NCBI RefSeq assembly: GCF_001005825.1
Contig: NZ_LBHV01000015.1
Span: 1-64,000 of the forward strand
Direction of reading: 5' to 3'
Source: Rhizobium sp. LC145
GTDB lineage: Bacteria; Pseudomonadota; Alphaproteobacteria; Rhizobiales; Rhizobiaceae
Length of the DNA: 64,000 bases
Every line of letters begins with the position of its first letter. Position 1 is the first letter of the stretch. A model generated the notes under the pieces. That model made no database searches. It was not told the DNA's origin and saw nothing but the letters and a program-made list of their open reading frames with translations. Positions 45,688 through 55,034 of the stretch are shown here, one piece after another. The position numbers and the translations under genes were made by a program.

Positions 45688-47262
45688 ATGACGAACACAA
45701 TCGTGAAATCGGCAGCCATGGCGCTGCTCGCAACCGTTGCTATTCCCGCCGTTTCGCTGGCGCAAAGCGTGCCGCTCATCATCGGCATGTCGACGACGCC
45801 CACGACGCTCGATCCTCACGAGGACAGCTCGGCGCCGAACAACGCGACCTCGCGGCATATCTGGGACAGTCTCATCGACCTGACGGGAACCTCCGCCAAC
45901 GAGCCGGAACTGGCAACAGAGTGGAAGGCGGTGGACCCTACCCATTGGGAGTTCAAGCTGCGCGAAGGGGTGAAATTCCACGACGGCAGCACGTTCGATG
46001 CGCAAGATGTGATCGCTTCGCTGCTGCGGGCCCGTGACAAGCCCAGCCAGGGCTTCGCCTCCTACACCCGCAATATCGTCAACGTCACGGCGAAGGACCC
46101 GCTGACGGTGGTCGTCGAGACCAGCGTGCCGGACCCGCTGCTGCTGAACTCGGTCAGCCGTATACGCATCATCAGCGCGGACTGTGCCGAGGCTCCGGTC
46201 CAGGATTTCGACAACGGCAAATGCGCCATCGGCACCGGCGCCTACGTTTTCTCTTCCTTCTCTCCCGGCGACCGCCTCGTCCTCAAGCGTAACGAAGACT
46301 ATTTCGCGGGCGCCTCCCACTGGTCGGACGTGACCCTTCGCTTCCTTCCCGATGACGGCGCGCGATTGGCATCGCTTCTGTCGAACGAGATCGACATCAT
46401 CGAAGCCCTGCCGGCTGATGGCATGGCACGCGTCGAAGAGAGCAGTGATCTGCAGGTCATCAACGGTCAGTCCTCCCGCTTCGTCTATATCGGCATGGAT
46501 GTGAGCAAGGATGTTTCGCCCTTCGTCAAGGCGTCCGACGGTTCGGCCCTGGACCGCAATCCTTTGAAGGATGAGCGGGTCCGCCGTGCGATCCTGATGG
46601 CGATCAACCGCCCGGCCATCGTCGAGCGCGTCATGCAGAAGAACGGCACGGTCGCCGACCAGTTCGTTGCTAAAGGCTATATGGGGCACTCGGATGCGGT
46701 CGAGCCGGTCGGCTACGATCCGGCGGCGGCCAAGGCGCTTCTTGCCGAAGCGGGCTATCCCGAAGGCTTCCGCCTGACGCTTCACGGTCCCTCGGGCCGC
46801 TATGTCAAGGATAGCGAAGTCGTCCAGGCGGTCGGCCAGATGCTGGCCCGGATCGGCATCCAGACGCAAGTTGAGGTCCAGCCGTGGTCGATGTATTCCG
46901 ATGCCTATGCGAACGGTGACTTCAGCATGTTCCTGGGGTCCTGGGGCGTCAATACCGGTGAAACCACGAACCCGACGGTTGCCCTTGTTGCAACCCGCGA
47001 CGAGGAAAAGGGCACCGGCCGCTACAATGGTGGCGGCATTTCGGACGCGAAGATAGACGAGGTTCTGGCCAAGGCCAGTTCGACGCTCGATGAAGCGGAG
47101 CGGCTTCCGCTGCTCGAGGAATTGTCGAAGTTGACTTTCGACAAGCTCTGGCTGCTGCCGATGCATTACGAGAACGTCGTCCTCGGCGCCAAGGCATCCG
47201 TCCGTTATACGCCCCGCGGCGACAAGTACACGCTCGCCTATTTCGTGGAACCCGCTCAATAA
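45688..47262 (+). CDS. Peptide-type ABC transporter substrate-binding protein
   Basis: 524 residues of SBP_bac_5 type with a signal peptide (cleaved near SLAQS, residue 28). Family stretches include WEFKLREGVKFHDGSTFDAQDVI and IGTGAYVFSSFSPGDRLVLKRN. It delivers the substrate to the permeases encoded at 49795 and 50774. It is the first gene of the operon and is followed by a strong hairpin, consistent with high expression of the binding protein. Confidence 0.92.
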   Translation: MTNTIVKSAAMALLATVAIPAVSLAQSVPLIIGMSTTPTTLDPHEDSSAPNNATSRHIWDSLIDLTGTSANEPELATEWKAVDPTHWEFKLREGVKFHDGSTFDAQDVIASLLRARDKPSQGFASYTRNIVNVTAKDPLTVVVETSVPDPLLLNSVSRIRIISADCAEAPVQDFDNGKCAIGTGAYVFSSFSPGDRLVLKRNEDYFAGASHWSDVTLRFLPDDGARLASLLSNEIDIIEALPADGMARVEESSDLQVINGQSSRFVYIGMDVSKDVSPFVKASDGSALDRNPLKDERVRRAILMAINRPAIVERVMQKNGTVADQFVAKGYMGHSDAVEPVGYDPAAAKALLAEAGYPEGFRLTLHGPSGRYVKDSEVVQAVGQMLARIGIQTQVEVQPWSMYSDAYANGDFSMFLGSWGVNTGETTNPTVALVATRDEEKGTGRYNGGGISDAKIDEVLAKASSTLDEAERLPLLEELSKLTFDKLWLLPMHYENVVLGAKASVRYTPRGDKYTLAYFVEPAQ

Positions 47263-47270
47263 TCGCGGCA

Positions 47271-47296
47271 GGAAAGGCGGCTGAAGCCGCCTTTCC
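47271..47296 (+). other. Intercistronic hairpin after the binding-protein gene
   Basis: GGAAAGGCGGC and GCCGCCTTTCC form a perfect 11-bp stem with a TGAA tetraloop, followed by GTTTCATTC. It may act as partial terminator or as an mRNA stabiliser, limiting expression of downstream genes relative to the binding protein. Confidence 0.7.
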
Positions 47297-47318
47297 GTTT
47301 CATTCTCAGGAGATCGGC

Positions 47319-48173
47319 ATGCAGGAACTCGGTACGAGCGGTGCTGCCGCCCGGGCACGGGCGATCTATGACTACGGACAGACGGCGATCTTCGCGTCGT
47401 CGGCGGATCCGAGGCTTCATCTTCTTCTCTATGTCCCGCCAACGGCGGCAGAGGGGCGAAAGCTCGATCTCCTCGTGGCGGTTCATGGTACTGGGCGGAC
47501 ATCGGCGATCGACTTCCGCGACGGCTTTTCCGAATTCGGGCTTTACAACGACTGCGCGGTGCTGTGCCCGATCTTTCCCATGAATGTCCTGGGTGACGGC
47601 GCGCGATCGGGCTACAAATATATGCAGGAAGGCGATATCCGCTACGATCAGGCGGTGCTTTCGATGGTCGCCGAGATGGCGGCCAAGTACGGGCAGGACT
47701 GGTCGAAATTTGCGATATTCGGTTTCTCGGGCGGCGGGCATTTCGCCCATCGCTTCGCGATTCTTCACCCCGAGAAACTCTGGGCCGCCTCCATCGGTGC
47801 CCCCGGCTCTGTCACGCTTCTCGATCCGAACCGCGACTGGTGGGTGGGAATCCGCGACATCGAGGCCCGCTTCGGCAAGCGGTTCGACGCCGCGGCACTT
47901 TCCAAGCTACCCGTGCATATGGTCGTGGGGGATGCCGACCTGGAAACCTGGGAGATCACCCACAAGTCGGGAAGCGCCTATTACATGGAGGGCGCTAACG
48001 ATGCCGGCGCCACCCGGCCGGAGCGTCTTGAAGCACTCGCCGCCTCCTTCCGCGCCGCCGGTGTCGATGTCACGCTCGACAAGGTGGCCGGCGTATCCCA
48101 CGACCGCATGAAAGTGCTCGGCCACGTCAAGGCGTTCCTGGCGAAGGTTCTGTCCGAAAGGCGCGCGGCATGA
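47319..48173 (+). CDS. Alpha/beta hydrolase (cytoplasmic)
   Basis: 284 residues. The nucleophile elbow is G-F-S-G-G-G at residues about 136-141, the oxyanion region is AVHGTGRTSAID, the acid is in VVGDADLETW and the His in GVSHDRMK. No signal peptide is present. The fold resembles PHB-depolymerase-like and Ssl-type esterases. It overlaps the gamma-glutamyltransferase gene by 4 bases, so it is part of the operon and probably cleaves an ester or amide in the imported compound. Confidence 0.8.
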   Translation: MQELGTSGAAARARAIYDYGQTAIFASSADPRLHLLLYVPPTAAEGRKLDLLVAVHGTGRTSAIDFRDGFSEFGLYNDCAVLCPIFPMNVLGDGARSGYKYMQEGDIRYDQAVLSMVAEMAAKYGQDWSKFAIFGFSGGGHFAHRFAILHPEKLWAASIGAPGSVTLLDPNRDWWVGIRDIEARFGKRFDAAALSKLPVHMVVGDADLETWEITHKSGSAYYMEGANDAGATRPERLEALAASFRAAGVDVTLDKVAGVSHDRMKVLGHVKAFLAKVLSERRAA

Positions 48174-49780
48174 GGAATGCGACAATCGTTGCGCCGCAGC
48201 CGGAGGCCGTGGAAGCCGGGGCCGCGGTCCTGGAGCGTGGTGGTAATGCCGTCGATGCGGCACTTGCCTGCGCCTTCGTCCAGGGAGTGGTCGATCCGCA
48301 GATGGCCGGCATCGGCGGGTTCGGCTCGATGCATGTCTACATGCCCTCGAAGGGGGTGCATGACATTCTCGAATTCTATGCCCGTGCGCCGCTTTCGGCG
48401 ACGCCCGACATGTGGGTCGACAAGGTTCAGGGCCAGAGCCGGGACGGTTTCGGATATATCCTAGACGGCAATATTTCTGATATCGGCTACCTGGCGGTAT
48501 GCACTCCGGGTTCGCTGAAGGGCTATGAGACGGCTCTTCGCGATTACGGCAGTTTCGACTGGGCAGACATCGTCGCTCCGGCGATCGATTATGCCCGCAA
48601 CGGCTTCATGATCCGCAACCACATGCACTGGTACTGGAGCAAGGATCAGTCGTCCGACGGTTTCGCCAACACGCGCGACAAGCTCCAGCTTTCCCGGACG
48701 GGACGTAACGTCTACTTCCATCCGGACGGCAGCCTGCGCGATGTCGGGGAGATCCTGAAGAACCCGGACATGGCGGATACGCTGGAGCGGATTGCCGCAA
48801 GCGGCGGGTCGGACATCTTCTATCACGGCGAGATTGCAGAACAGATCGCCGAAGACTTTGCCGCCCATGGCGGGCTTATCACGCGCGCTGATCTTGCAGC
48901 TTACGAGCTTTCGAAGACCGCCCCCATATGGGGCGACTATCGCGGTCATCGCATCGCCACGTCGCCACCCCCCGGCTCGGGCTTTCCGATGATCGAGTTT
49001 TTGCACATCATGGAAAATTTCGGTGTCGGCGCGATGCGCCATGGTGGCGCCGAGCATGTGAGAATATTGTTCGAGGCGATGAAGCGCATGACCGTCGACA
49101 AGGATGCGCATATGGGCGATCCGGAATATGTCGAGGTTCCGTTCGAGCATCTGATATCGAAAGGCCATGCGGCCGCGCACGCGCATTCCATCCAGGCAGG
49201 GGAGCGTGCCGAGGTCAGCCGTCTGGATCGGTCGCAGCGTGACACGACCCATGTGTCCGTGGTCGACAAGTATGGAAACGCGGTGGCGATGACCCACACG
49301 CTCGGCAGCCCGTCTGGCGTGATCACCGACGGATTGGGCTTCATGTACAACGGTACGATGAGCCGGTTCAATCCATTCCCCGGCAAGCCCGGTTCCATCG
49401 CGCCGGGCAAGCGTCGGCCCAGCTCCGCCGCGCCGACGATCGTCTTCAAGGGCGACGACCCCTTTGTGGTGGTCGGGGCTCCCGGCGGAAGCTACATTGC
49501 GCCGACGGTCGCCCAGTGCGTGATGAACGTCATCGACTTCGACATGTCGGTGCTCGAGGCCGTGGTGGCGCCGAGGGTGGTCGGGGTCTCCAACAAGATC
49601 GACATCTGCAACCGCATCCGGCGCTCGGTTGAGAAGGAATTGAGCGAGATGGGCTATGACGTGGCCCGCTCGCCGCAGACCTATGCGTTTGCGGCCCTCC
49701 ATGCGATCAAGATCGAGGATGGCGTGTCCGCAGGCGCTGCGGACCCCCAGCGGGACGGTCTTTCATTGTCGGTGGATTAG
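48170..49780 (+). CDS. Gamma-glutamyltransferase family protein without signal peptide
   Basis: 536 residues. The N-terminal half has the GGT features AAVLERGGNAVDAALACAF and VDPQMAGIGGFG. The self-cleaving nucleophile motif D-T-T-H-V-S-V-V-D lies at about residues 358-366, so Thr359 would open the small subunit. SPGKRRPSS-like APGKRRPSSAAPTIVF and GAPGGSYI follow. Typical GGTs are secreted; this one starts directly in the domain and should stay cytoplasmic. It may hydrolyse gamma-glutamyl or similar amides, or act like cephalosporin-acylase relatives. It lies between the hydrolase (ATGA overlap) and the permease genes. Confidence 0.88.
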   Translation: MRNATIVAPQPEAVEAGAAVLERGGNAVDAALACAFVQGVVDPQMAGIGGFGSMHVYMPSKGVHDILEFYARAPLSATPDMWVDKVQGQSRDGFGYILDGNISDIGYLAVCTPGSLKGYETALRDYGSFDWADIVAPAIDYARNGFMIRNHMHWYWSKDQSSDGFANTRDKLQLSRTGRNVYFHPDGSLRDVGEILKNPDMADTLERIAASGGSDIFYHGEIAEQIAEDFAAHGGLITRADLAAYELSKTAPIWGDYRGHRIATSPPPGSGFPMIEFLHIMENFGVGAMRHGGAEHVRILFEAMKRMTVDKDAHMGDPEYVEVPFEHLISKGHAAAHAHSIQAGERAEVSRLDRSQRDTTHVSVVDKYGNAVAMTHTLGSPSGVITDGLGFMYNGTMSRFNPFPGKPGSIAPGKRRPSSAAPTIVFKGDDPFVVVGAPGGSYIAPTVAQCVMNVIDFDMSVLEAVVAPRVVGVSNKIDICNRIRRSVEKELSEMGYDVARSPQTYAFAALHAIKIEDGVSAGAADPQRDGLSLSVD

Positions 49781-49794
49781 GAGAAGGAGGCATC

Positions 49795-50769
49795 ATGGCA
49801 GTCTCCCTGATACGGCGGTTGATTCAGGCGATATTCGTCATCCTGGCGATGACCGTCATCGTTTTCGTCGGCGTCAACGTCATCGGCAATCCGGTCGACA
49901 TCCTGATCAATCCGGACGCCAACCAGGCCGAAAGACTGCGTGTGATTGCGCATTACGGTCTCGACCAGCCCTTGTGGAAACAATATATGCTGTTCCTACA
50001 GGGGCTTGTGCATGGGGACTTCGGCAACAGCTTCGTGTACGGGCGTCCGGCGCTTAGCCTCATCCTGGAGAGGCTTCCGGCCACCTTGGAGCTGGCGATT
50101 TCCGCCCTGCTGATCGCCATCGTGATAGGCCTGCCCTTGGGTCTCTATGCCGGGCTTTATCCTAACCGCATCTCCTCCCGTCTCATCATGAGCGGCTCCA
50201 TCCTGGGCTTCTCCCTGCCCACCTTCTGGGTGGGGCTGATGCTGATCATGGTCTTTGCGGTGGAACTGCGCTGGCTTCCGACCAATGGACGCGGTGCGAC
50301 CGCGGAATTCCTTGGAGCGCAATGGTCGTTCCTGACGCGGAACGGCTTGTCACATCTGCTTCTGCCGGCGTTCAACCTGGCGCTCTTTAAGACCTCGCTC
50401 ATTCTCCGGCTGACGCGCGCCGGCGTGCAGGAAGTCCTGCCCCAGGACTATATCAAATTCGCGCGCGCCAAGGGTCTTTCCGAGCGGCGGATCGTCTTCG
50501 TGCATGTTCTCAAGAACCTGATGATCCCGCTCGTGACGATCATCGGTCTGGAGTTCGGCTCTCTGATCGCGTTTTCGGTGGTGACCGAGAGCATTTTTGC
50601 CTGGCCGGGCATGGGCAAGCTGATCATCGACTCGATCAATCTTCTCGATCGCCCCGTCATCGTGGCTTACCTGATGATGATGGTGATCCTCTTCGTCGGG
50701 CTGAACTTCATCATCGACGTCTGCTACACATTGCTGGACCCGCGCGTCCGGCTGGATGCGAAGGCTTAA
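49795..50769 (+). CDS. Peptide-type ABC transporter permease (DppB-like)
   Basis: 324 residues with six helices. SLIRRLIQAIFVILAMTVIVFVGVNVIG and the HYGLDQPLWKQY motif place it with DppB/GsiC. The EAA loop is QEVLPQDYIKFARAKGLSERR. GGAGAAGGAGG precedes the ATG. It ends 4 bases before the next permease gene. Confidence 0.92.
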   Translation: MAVSLIRRLIQAIFVILAMTVIVFVGVNVIGNPVDILINPDANQAERLRVIAHYGLDQPLWKQYMLFLQGLVHGDFGNSFVYGRPALSLILERLPATLELAISALLIAIVIGLPLGLYAGLYPNRISSRLIMSGSILGFSLPTFWVGLMLIMVFAVELRWLPTNGRGATAEFLGAQWSFLTRNGLSHLLLPAFNLALFKTSLILRLTRAGVQEVLPQDYIKFARAKGLSERRIVFVHVLKNLMIPLVTIIGLEFGSLIAFSVVTESIFAWPGMGKLIIDSINLLDRPVIVAYLMMMVILFVGLNFIIDVCYTLLDPRVRLDAKA

Positions 50770-50773
50770 AGAC

Positions 50774-51685
50774 ATGACAAACCTTCCTCTTCCAGACGAA
50801 ACTGCGGCTCCACTGGAACCCGGTCGACGGCGGCGGCAGTTGCGGGACTTCTCCCGATCGCCCGGCGCAATGGTCGGTGTCATTCTTCTGACCCTGATCG
50901 TTGCGCTTGCCGTGCTCGCGCCGGTGATCGCACCGCAGAACCCCTATGACCTGACGCAACTCGATATCCTCGACGGCCGTCTGCCGCCCGGCTCGGAATC
51001 CTTTTCCGGCCTTGTCTATCATCTCGGCACCGACAGCCAGGGGCGGGATATCCTTTCAGGCATTCTCTACGGGCTGCGCACCTCGCTTATCGTCGGCGTG
51101 CTTTCCGCTTTTGCTGCGGCAATCATCGGAACGACGGTCGGGCTGATCGCCGCCTATGTCGGAGGCCGCACGGAAAGCGCGATCATGCGGCTGGTGGATC
51201 TGCAGCTGTCCTTTCCGACCATTCTCATGGCGCTGATGATGCTTGCCATTCTGGGCAAGGGCGTTCTCAACGTGGTGATCGCGCTGATCATCGCTGAATG
51301 GGCGACCTATGCCCGAACTGTGCGCGGAACCGCGCTGGTGGAGCGCGAGAAGGAATATATCGAGGCCGCGGAGGCCTTCCGGCTGCCGCGCTGGCGTATC
51401 CTGTTCCGGCACCTTTTGCCCAACTGTCTTGCGCCGGTGATCGTTATCGCCACCATGCAGGTCGCCCGTGCCATCGGGCTCGAGGCGACGCTCTCCTTCC
51501 TAGGATTGGGCGCCTCGGTCACCGAACCGTCGCTCGGCATGCTGATCTCGACCGGCTACCAATACCTTCTCACCGGTCTTTACTGGATCAGCTTCTTTCC
51601 CGGCATCGCACTATTGATCACCATCGTTTCCATCAACCTGGTCGGCGACCGCCTGCGCGACGTCCTCAATCCGAGGAATGCGTGA
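50774..51685 (+). CDS. Peptide-type ABC transporter permease (DppC-like)
   Basis: About 303 residues. HLGTDSQGRDILSGILYGLRTSLIVG is the DppC signature, and the EAA loop is EREKEYIEAAEAFRLPRWRILFRHLLPN. The ATG at 50774 (MTNLPLP) is chosen; an upstream ATG would overlap the previous gene. It overlaps the ATPase gene by one base (TGATG). Confidence 0.92.
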   Translation: MTNLPLPDETAAPLEPGRRRRQLRDFSRSPGAMVGVILLTLIVALAVLAPVIAPQNPYDLTQLDILDGRLPPGSESFSGLVYHLGTDSQGRDILSGILYGLRTSLIVGVLSAFAAAIIGTTVGLIAAYVGGRTESAIMRLVDLQLSFPTILMALMMLAILGKGVLNVVIALIIAEWATYARTVRGTALVEREKEYIEAAEAFRLPRWRILFRHLLPNCLAPVIVIATMQVARAIGLEATLSFLGLGASVTEPSLGMLISTGYQYLLTGLYWISFFPGIALLITIVSINLVGDRLRDVLNPRNA

Positions 51686-52659
51686 TGTCCGCTCTGCTTG
51701 AAGTTCGCAATCTGGTCACGGAATTCGGCAAGGGGCTCGGATTGCTTGCCGTCAACGGCGTGTCCTTCACGCTCGATCGAGGCAAGGTTTTGGGTCTTGT
51801 GGGTGAATCGGGCTCAGGCAAATCCGTCACGGGCTTTTCGATCATGCGGCTGCTCGACAAGCCAGGGCGGATCGCATCCGGTCAGATACTGTTCGACGGG
51901 GTGGACCTAGCGACCACCTCCGAAGGCGAGATGCGTCGGCTGCGCGGCAAGCGGATCGCCATGGTTTTCCAGGATCCGATGATGACGCTCAACCCGGTAC
52001 TGACCGTGGGCACGCAGCTGATCGAGGCGGTGCTTGCCCATGAAGCCGTGCCGAAGGAGGTGGCCCGACAGCGTGCCCGCGATGCACTCGGCCTGGTCGG
52101 CATTCCGAGCCCGGAGGAAAGACTTTCGGCCTATCCGCACGAATTTTCCGGCGGAATGCGGCAGCGCGTGGCGATTGCGATCGCACTTCTCCATCGTCCC
52201 GACCTCATCATCGCCGACGAGCCGACGACTGCGCTCGACGTCACGATCCAGAGCCAGATCATTTCTGAATTCCAGCGGCTTACTGAGCAGTCGAAGACGG
52301 CGGTGATCTGGATCACGCATGATCTGGCGATCGTCTCCCGGCTCGCGGACGAGATCGCCGTCATGTATGCCGGCAGGCTGGTGGAGACGGGCAGTGTCGC
52401 GCATGTGCTCGGAACTCCGCGTCATCCGTATACGCGCGGACTGATCATGTCCGTTCCCTCACAAAATCGGCGCGGAGAACCCCTTCGGCAGATCCCTGGA
52501 ATTACGCCTGCGATCAACCGCCTGCCTCCCGGGTGCAGTTTCAGGGCGCGCTGCGATCGGGCGACCGAGGGCTGTTCGGCGATGCCTGAGCTCAGCTGGG
52601 AGGGCGCGCGCGCATACCGCTGCTTCCACCCCGTGGAGGGACCGACACATGAGCGATGA
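51685..52659 (+). CDS. Peptide-type ABC transporter ATP-binding protein (DppD-like)
   Basis: 324 residues. Walker A GESGSGKS, signature SGGMRQR, Walker B LIIADEPTTALD and switch His in ITHDLAIV are intact. The C-terminal oligopeptide-transporter tail with CSFRARCDRATEGC is present. It pairs with the DppF-like ATPase encoded next. The start overlaps the preceding stop (TGATG). Confidence 0.94.
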   Translation: MSALLEVRNLVTEFGKGLGLLAVNGVSFTLDRGKVLGLVGESGSGKSVTGFSIMRLLDKPGRIASGQILFDGVDLATTSEGEMRRLRGKRIAMVFQDPMMTLNPVLTVGTQLIEAVLAHEAVPKEVARQRARDALGLVGIPSPEERLSAYPHEFSGGMRQRVAIAIALLHRPDLIIADEPTTALDVTIQSQIISEFQRLTEQSKTAVIWITHDLAIVSRLADEIAVMYAGRLVETGSVAHVLGTPRHPYTRGLIMSVPSQNRRGEPLRQIPGITPAINRLPPGCSFRARCDRATEGCSAMPELSWEGARAYRCFHPVEGPTHER

Positions 52660-53707
52660 GACGATGCCTCCAATGATCGAAGCCCGGAATATTTCCCGCC
52701 GTTTTGGGGCAAAGCCGGATCTGGCAACCAAAATAGCTCTTAAACTGCGCCTCGCAAAGCCTCCATCGACGGTCCATGCGCTCGACGATGTCAGCTTGAG
52801 CATCCGCAAGGGTGAGGTTGTCGGATTGGTGGGCGAAAGCGGCTGCGGAAAATCCACGCTCGGCCGTGTGATCGCCGGGATATTGGAGCCGAGCGAGGGG
52901 CAGATCATCTGGCGCGGCAAGGATCGCAACAGCCTTTCGCCGAAGGAGCGCCATGCCGCGGCTCTCGCCACGCAGATGATTTTCCAGAACCCGATGGCGG
53001 CGCTCAACCCGCGCATGACCATAGAGGATATCGTATCGGAGGCGCCTCGTGCCCACGGCCTGATACCAAAGGGCGAGCGTCGGGACTATGTCGACCGCTA
53101 TCTCCGCTTGGCCGGCTTTGATCCGACGCTGAAGGGCCGCTACCCCCATCAGTTTTCAGGGGGGCAGCGCCAGCGTGTGAATATCGCACGCGCGCTGGCG
53201 GTCCAGCCGAATTTCCTCGTCTGCGACGAAAGCGTCGCTGCTCTCGACGTGTCGATCCAGGCGCAGGTGATCAACCTCTTCATGGAATTGCGCGAGCGCC
53301 TGGACCTTACCTATCTGTTCGTCAGTCATGATTTGGGGGTGGTGGAACATATCTCCGACCGGGTCGCGATCATGTATCTCGGGCGCATCGTGGAGGAGGC
53401 GCCGGTGGAGGAGGTCTTCCGCCGGCCCAACCATCCCTACACGCAGGCGCTCCTGTCGGAGATACCCCGTATCGAGCTGACCAGGCGGCGGTTCAAGGCG
53501 ATCCAGGGCGAGTTGCCGAGCCCTCTCAACCCTCCCAAGGGATGCCATTTCCACCCGCGCTGTCCATTCGCGATGGAGCGTTGCCGAGTGGAGGCTCCGG
53601 CAAAGCGCGAGATTGCGCCTCGCCACTGGTCGGCATGTCACCTGAACGATGAGAACGTCACCAGTGCGGGGATTGGCGCCATCGCGGCTTCAGGCGCCTC
53701 GATATGA
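52649..53707 (+). CDS. Peptide-type ABC transporter ATP-binding protein (DppF-like)
   Basis: 352 residues. Walker A GESGCGKST, signature SGGQRQR and switch His in VSHDLGVV are present. Walker B reads LVCDESVAALD, with Ser in place of the usual Pro after the catalytic Glu, as in many DppF-type subunits. The C-terminal tail has CHFHPRCPFAMERC. It overlaps the upstream ATPase gene by 11 bases. Together these form the ATPase pair of the second import operon, in contrast to the fused form in the first. Confidence 0.94.
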   Translation: MSDETMPPMIEARNISRRFGAKPDLATKIALKLRLAKPPSTVHALDDVSLSIRKGEVVGLVGESGCGKSTLGRVIAGILEPSEGQIIWRGKDRNSLSPKERHAAALATQMIFQNPMAALNPRMTIEDIVSEAPRAHGLIPKGERRDYVDRYLRLAGFDPTLKGRYPHQFSGGQRQRVNIARALAVQPNFLVCDESVAALDVSIQAQVINLFMELRERLDLTYLFVSHDLGVVEHISDRVAIMYLGRIVEEAPVEEVFRRPNHPYTQALLSEIPRIELTRRRFKAIQGELPSPLNPPKGCHFHPRCPFAMERCRVEAPAKREIAPRHWSACHLNDENVTSAGIGAIAASGASI

Positions 53708-53777
53708 GATGTTGTTCCTACGGAGTTCGCGGGGCGCCGGCTGTCGGTCGGTAGGAAGTCACCCAGGGGAGAATTCG

Positions 53778-54980
53778 ATGGCAGATATCACAACGACCGC
53801 GGACGGTGTCGGCGACATAACATCGGTCATCGCGAATATGGTTGCGGGAAACGAACGTCGTTTCATCGAGATCCGGCGCGAGCTTCATCAGTATCCCGAG
53901 CTTGCCTTCGAGGAGGTTCGGACGGCTGCCCTCGTCGCTGAAACTTTGACCGAGCTTGGGATCGAGAATCGCACCGGGATCGGCCGCACGGGCGTCGTCG
54001 GATCGATATACGGCGCCAAGCCGGGGCCGACGCTGCTGATCAGGGCCGACATGGACGCATTGCCTATTCAAGAGGAGACCGGCCTGCCGTTCGCGAGCAA
54101 GGTCCCCAATCGCATGCATGCCTGCGGCCATGACATTCATACGGCCACCGTGCTTGGGGTCGGGGCCGTCCTGAACAGCCTCAAGGATCGACTGGCGGGT
54201 AACGTCCGCCTGGTCTTTCAACCCGCGGAGGAGGCCATCGGCGGCGCTGCGGAGATGATTGCGGAAGGGATCATGGAGGGCGTCGATATGGCACTCAGCC
54301 TCCACAATCGGCCGGAGATTCCCGTCGGGCGATTTGGCATCGTGCACGGCTATGCCAACTCGTCGTCGGATGCTTTCGACATCGTGATCCACGGGAAAAC
54401 CGGGCATGCGGCTCGGCCCTATGCCGCCGTCGATCCCATCGTGGCCGCGGCTCAAATCGTCAACCAGGTGCAGACGATCGTATCGCGCGAGGTTCGGGCG
54501 CTCGATTCCTGCGTGGTGACGATCGGCTCCATCCATGCCGGGGATGCCAGGAATGTCATCCCCGAGCGTTGCGAGATGAAGGGAACCGTCCGCTGCAGGC
54601 AACCCGAACTCCGAGACCTGGCGGAAGAGAGCATCCGGCGCATCTGTGAAGGGGTTTCGAAAAGCCTGCGCGTCGACTGCGAAATTCTCTACAAGCGCGG
54701 TACTCCCCCGATCTTCAATGACGAGCGCATGGTAGAGCATACGCTTGGCGCTATCCACGCGCAGTTGGGCGATGTGGCGATCGACTACGAACCGAGCATG
54801 GGAGGCGAGGATTTCGCTCTCATCGCAGCCCTGGTTCCATCCTTCAGGCTTCTGGTAGGCTCTTCCCAGCCGGGTCGAAACGACAAGGTCCACAGCTCCG
54901 TCTATCAGCCGGACGAGCGGGCGATAGCCTTAGGGACCTTGGCGCTCGCCCGGACTGCGATCAACATTCTGACTGCGTAA
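53778..54980 (+). CDS. M20 family amidohydrolase (hippurate hydrolase-like)
   Basis: About 400 residues. RRELHQYPELAFEE opens the M20D fold, with MHACGHDIHTATVLG and QPAEEAIGGAAEMI for the metal and catalytic residues, HGKTGHAARPY in the dimerisation domain and MGGEDFA near the end. Relatives remove acyl groups from amino acids (hippurate, N-acetyl or indole-acetyl amino acids). The ATG at 53778 follows GGGGAGA; a longer frame begins inside the ATPase gene. It is the last gene of the operon, so it probably performs the final hydrolysis of the imported substrate. Confidence 0.88.
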   Translation: MADITTTADGVGDITSVIANMVAGNERRFIEIRRELHQYPELAFEEVRTAALVAETLTELGIENRTGIGRTGVVGSIYGAKPGPTLLIRADMDALPIQEETGLPFASKVPNRMHACGHDIHTATVLGVGAVLNSLKDRLAGNVRLVFQPAEEAIGGAAEMIAEGIMEGVDMALSLHNRPEIPVGRFGIVHGYANSSSDAFDIVIHGKTGHAARPYAAVDPIVAAAQIVNQVQTIVSREVRALDSCVVTIGSIHAGDARNVIPERCEMKGTVRCRQPELRDLAEESIRRICEGVSKSLRVDCEILYKRGTPPIFNDERMVEHTLGAIHAQLGDVAIDYEPSMGGEDFALIAALVPSFRLLVGSSQPGRNDKVHSSVYQPDERAIALGTLALARTAINILTA

Positions 54981-54991
54981 AGAGCCGGCCA

Positions 54992-55015
54992 GGGGTCGGT
55001 GGAACCGCTGACCCC
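54992..55015. terminator. Imperfect hairpin between convergent operons
   Basis: GGGGTC and GACCCC flank an inner GGT/ACC stem. It lies between the end of the second import operon and the aapP-type gene on the other strand. A TTTTT run lies 20 bases on, so the terminator role is only plausible. Confidence 0.4.
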
Positions 55016-55034
55016 GCGGTACACGGCATCTTTT

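Noticed and set aside
45616..47502. Long minus-strand frame opposite the second peptide SBP
   Set aside because: It is antisense to a conserved gene and has no recognisable domain.
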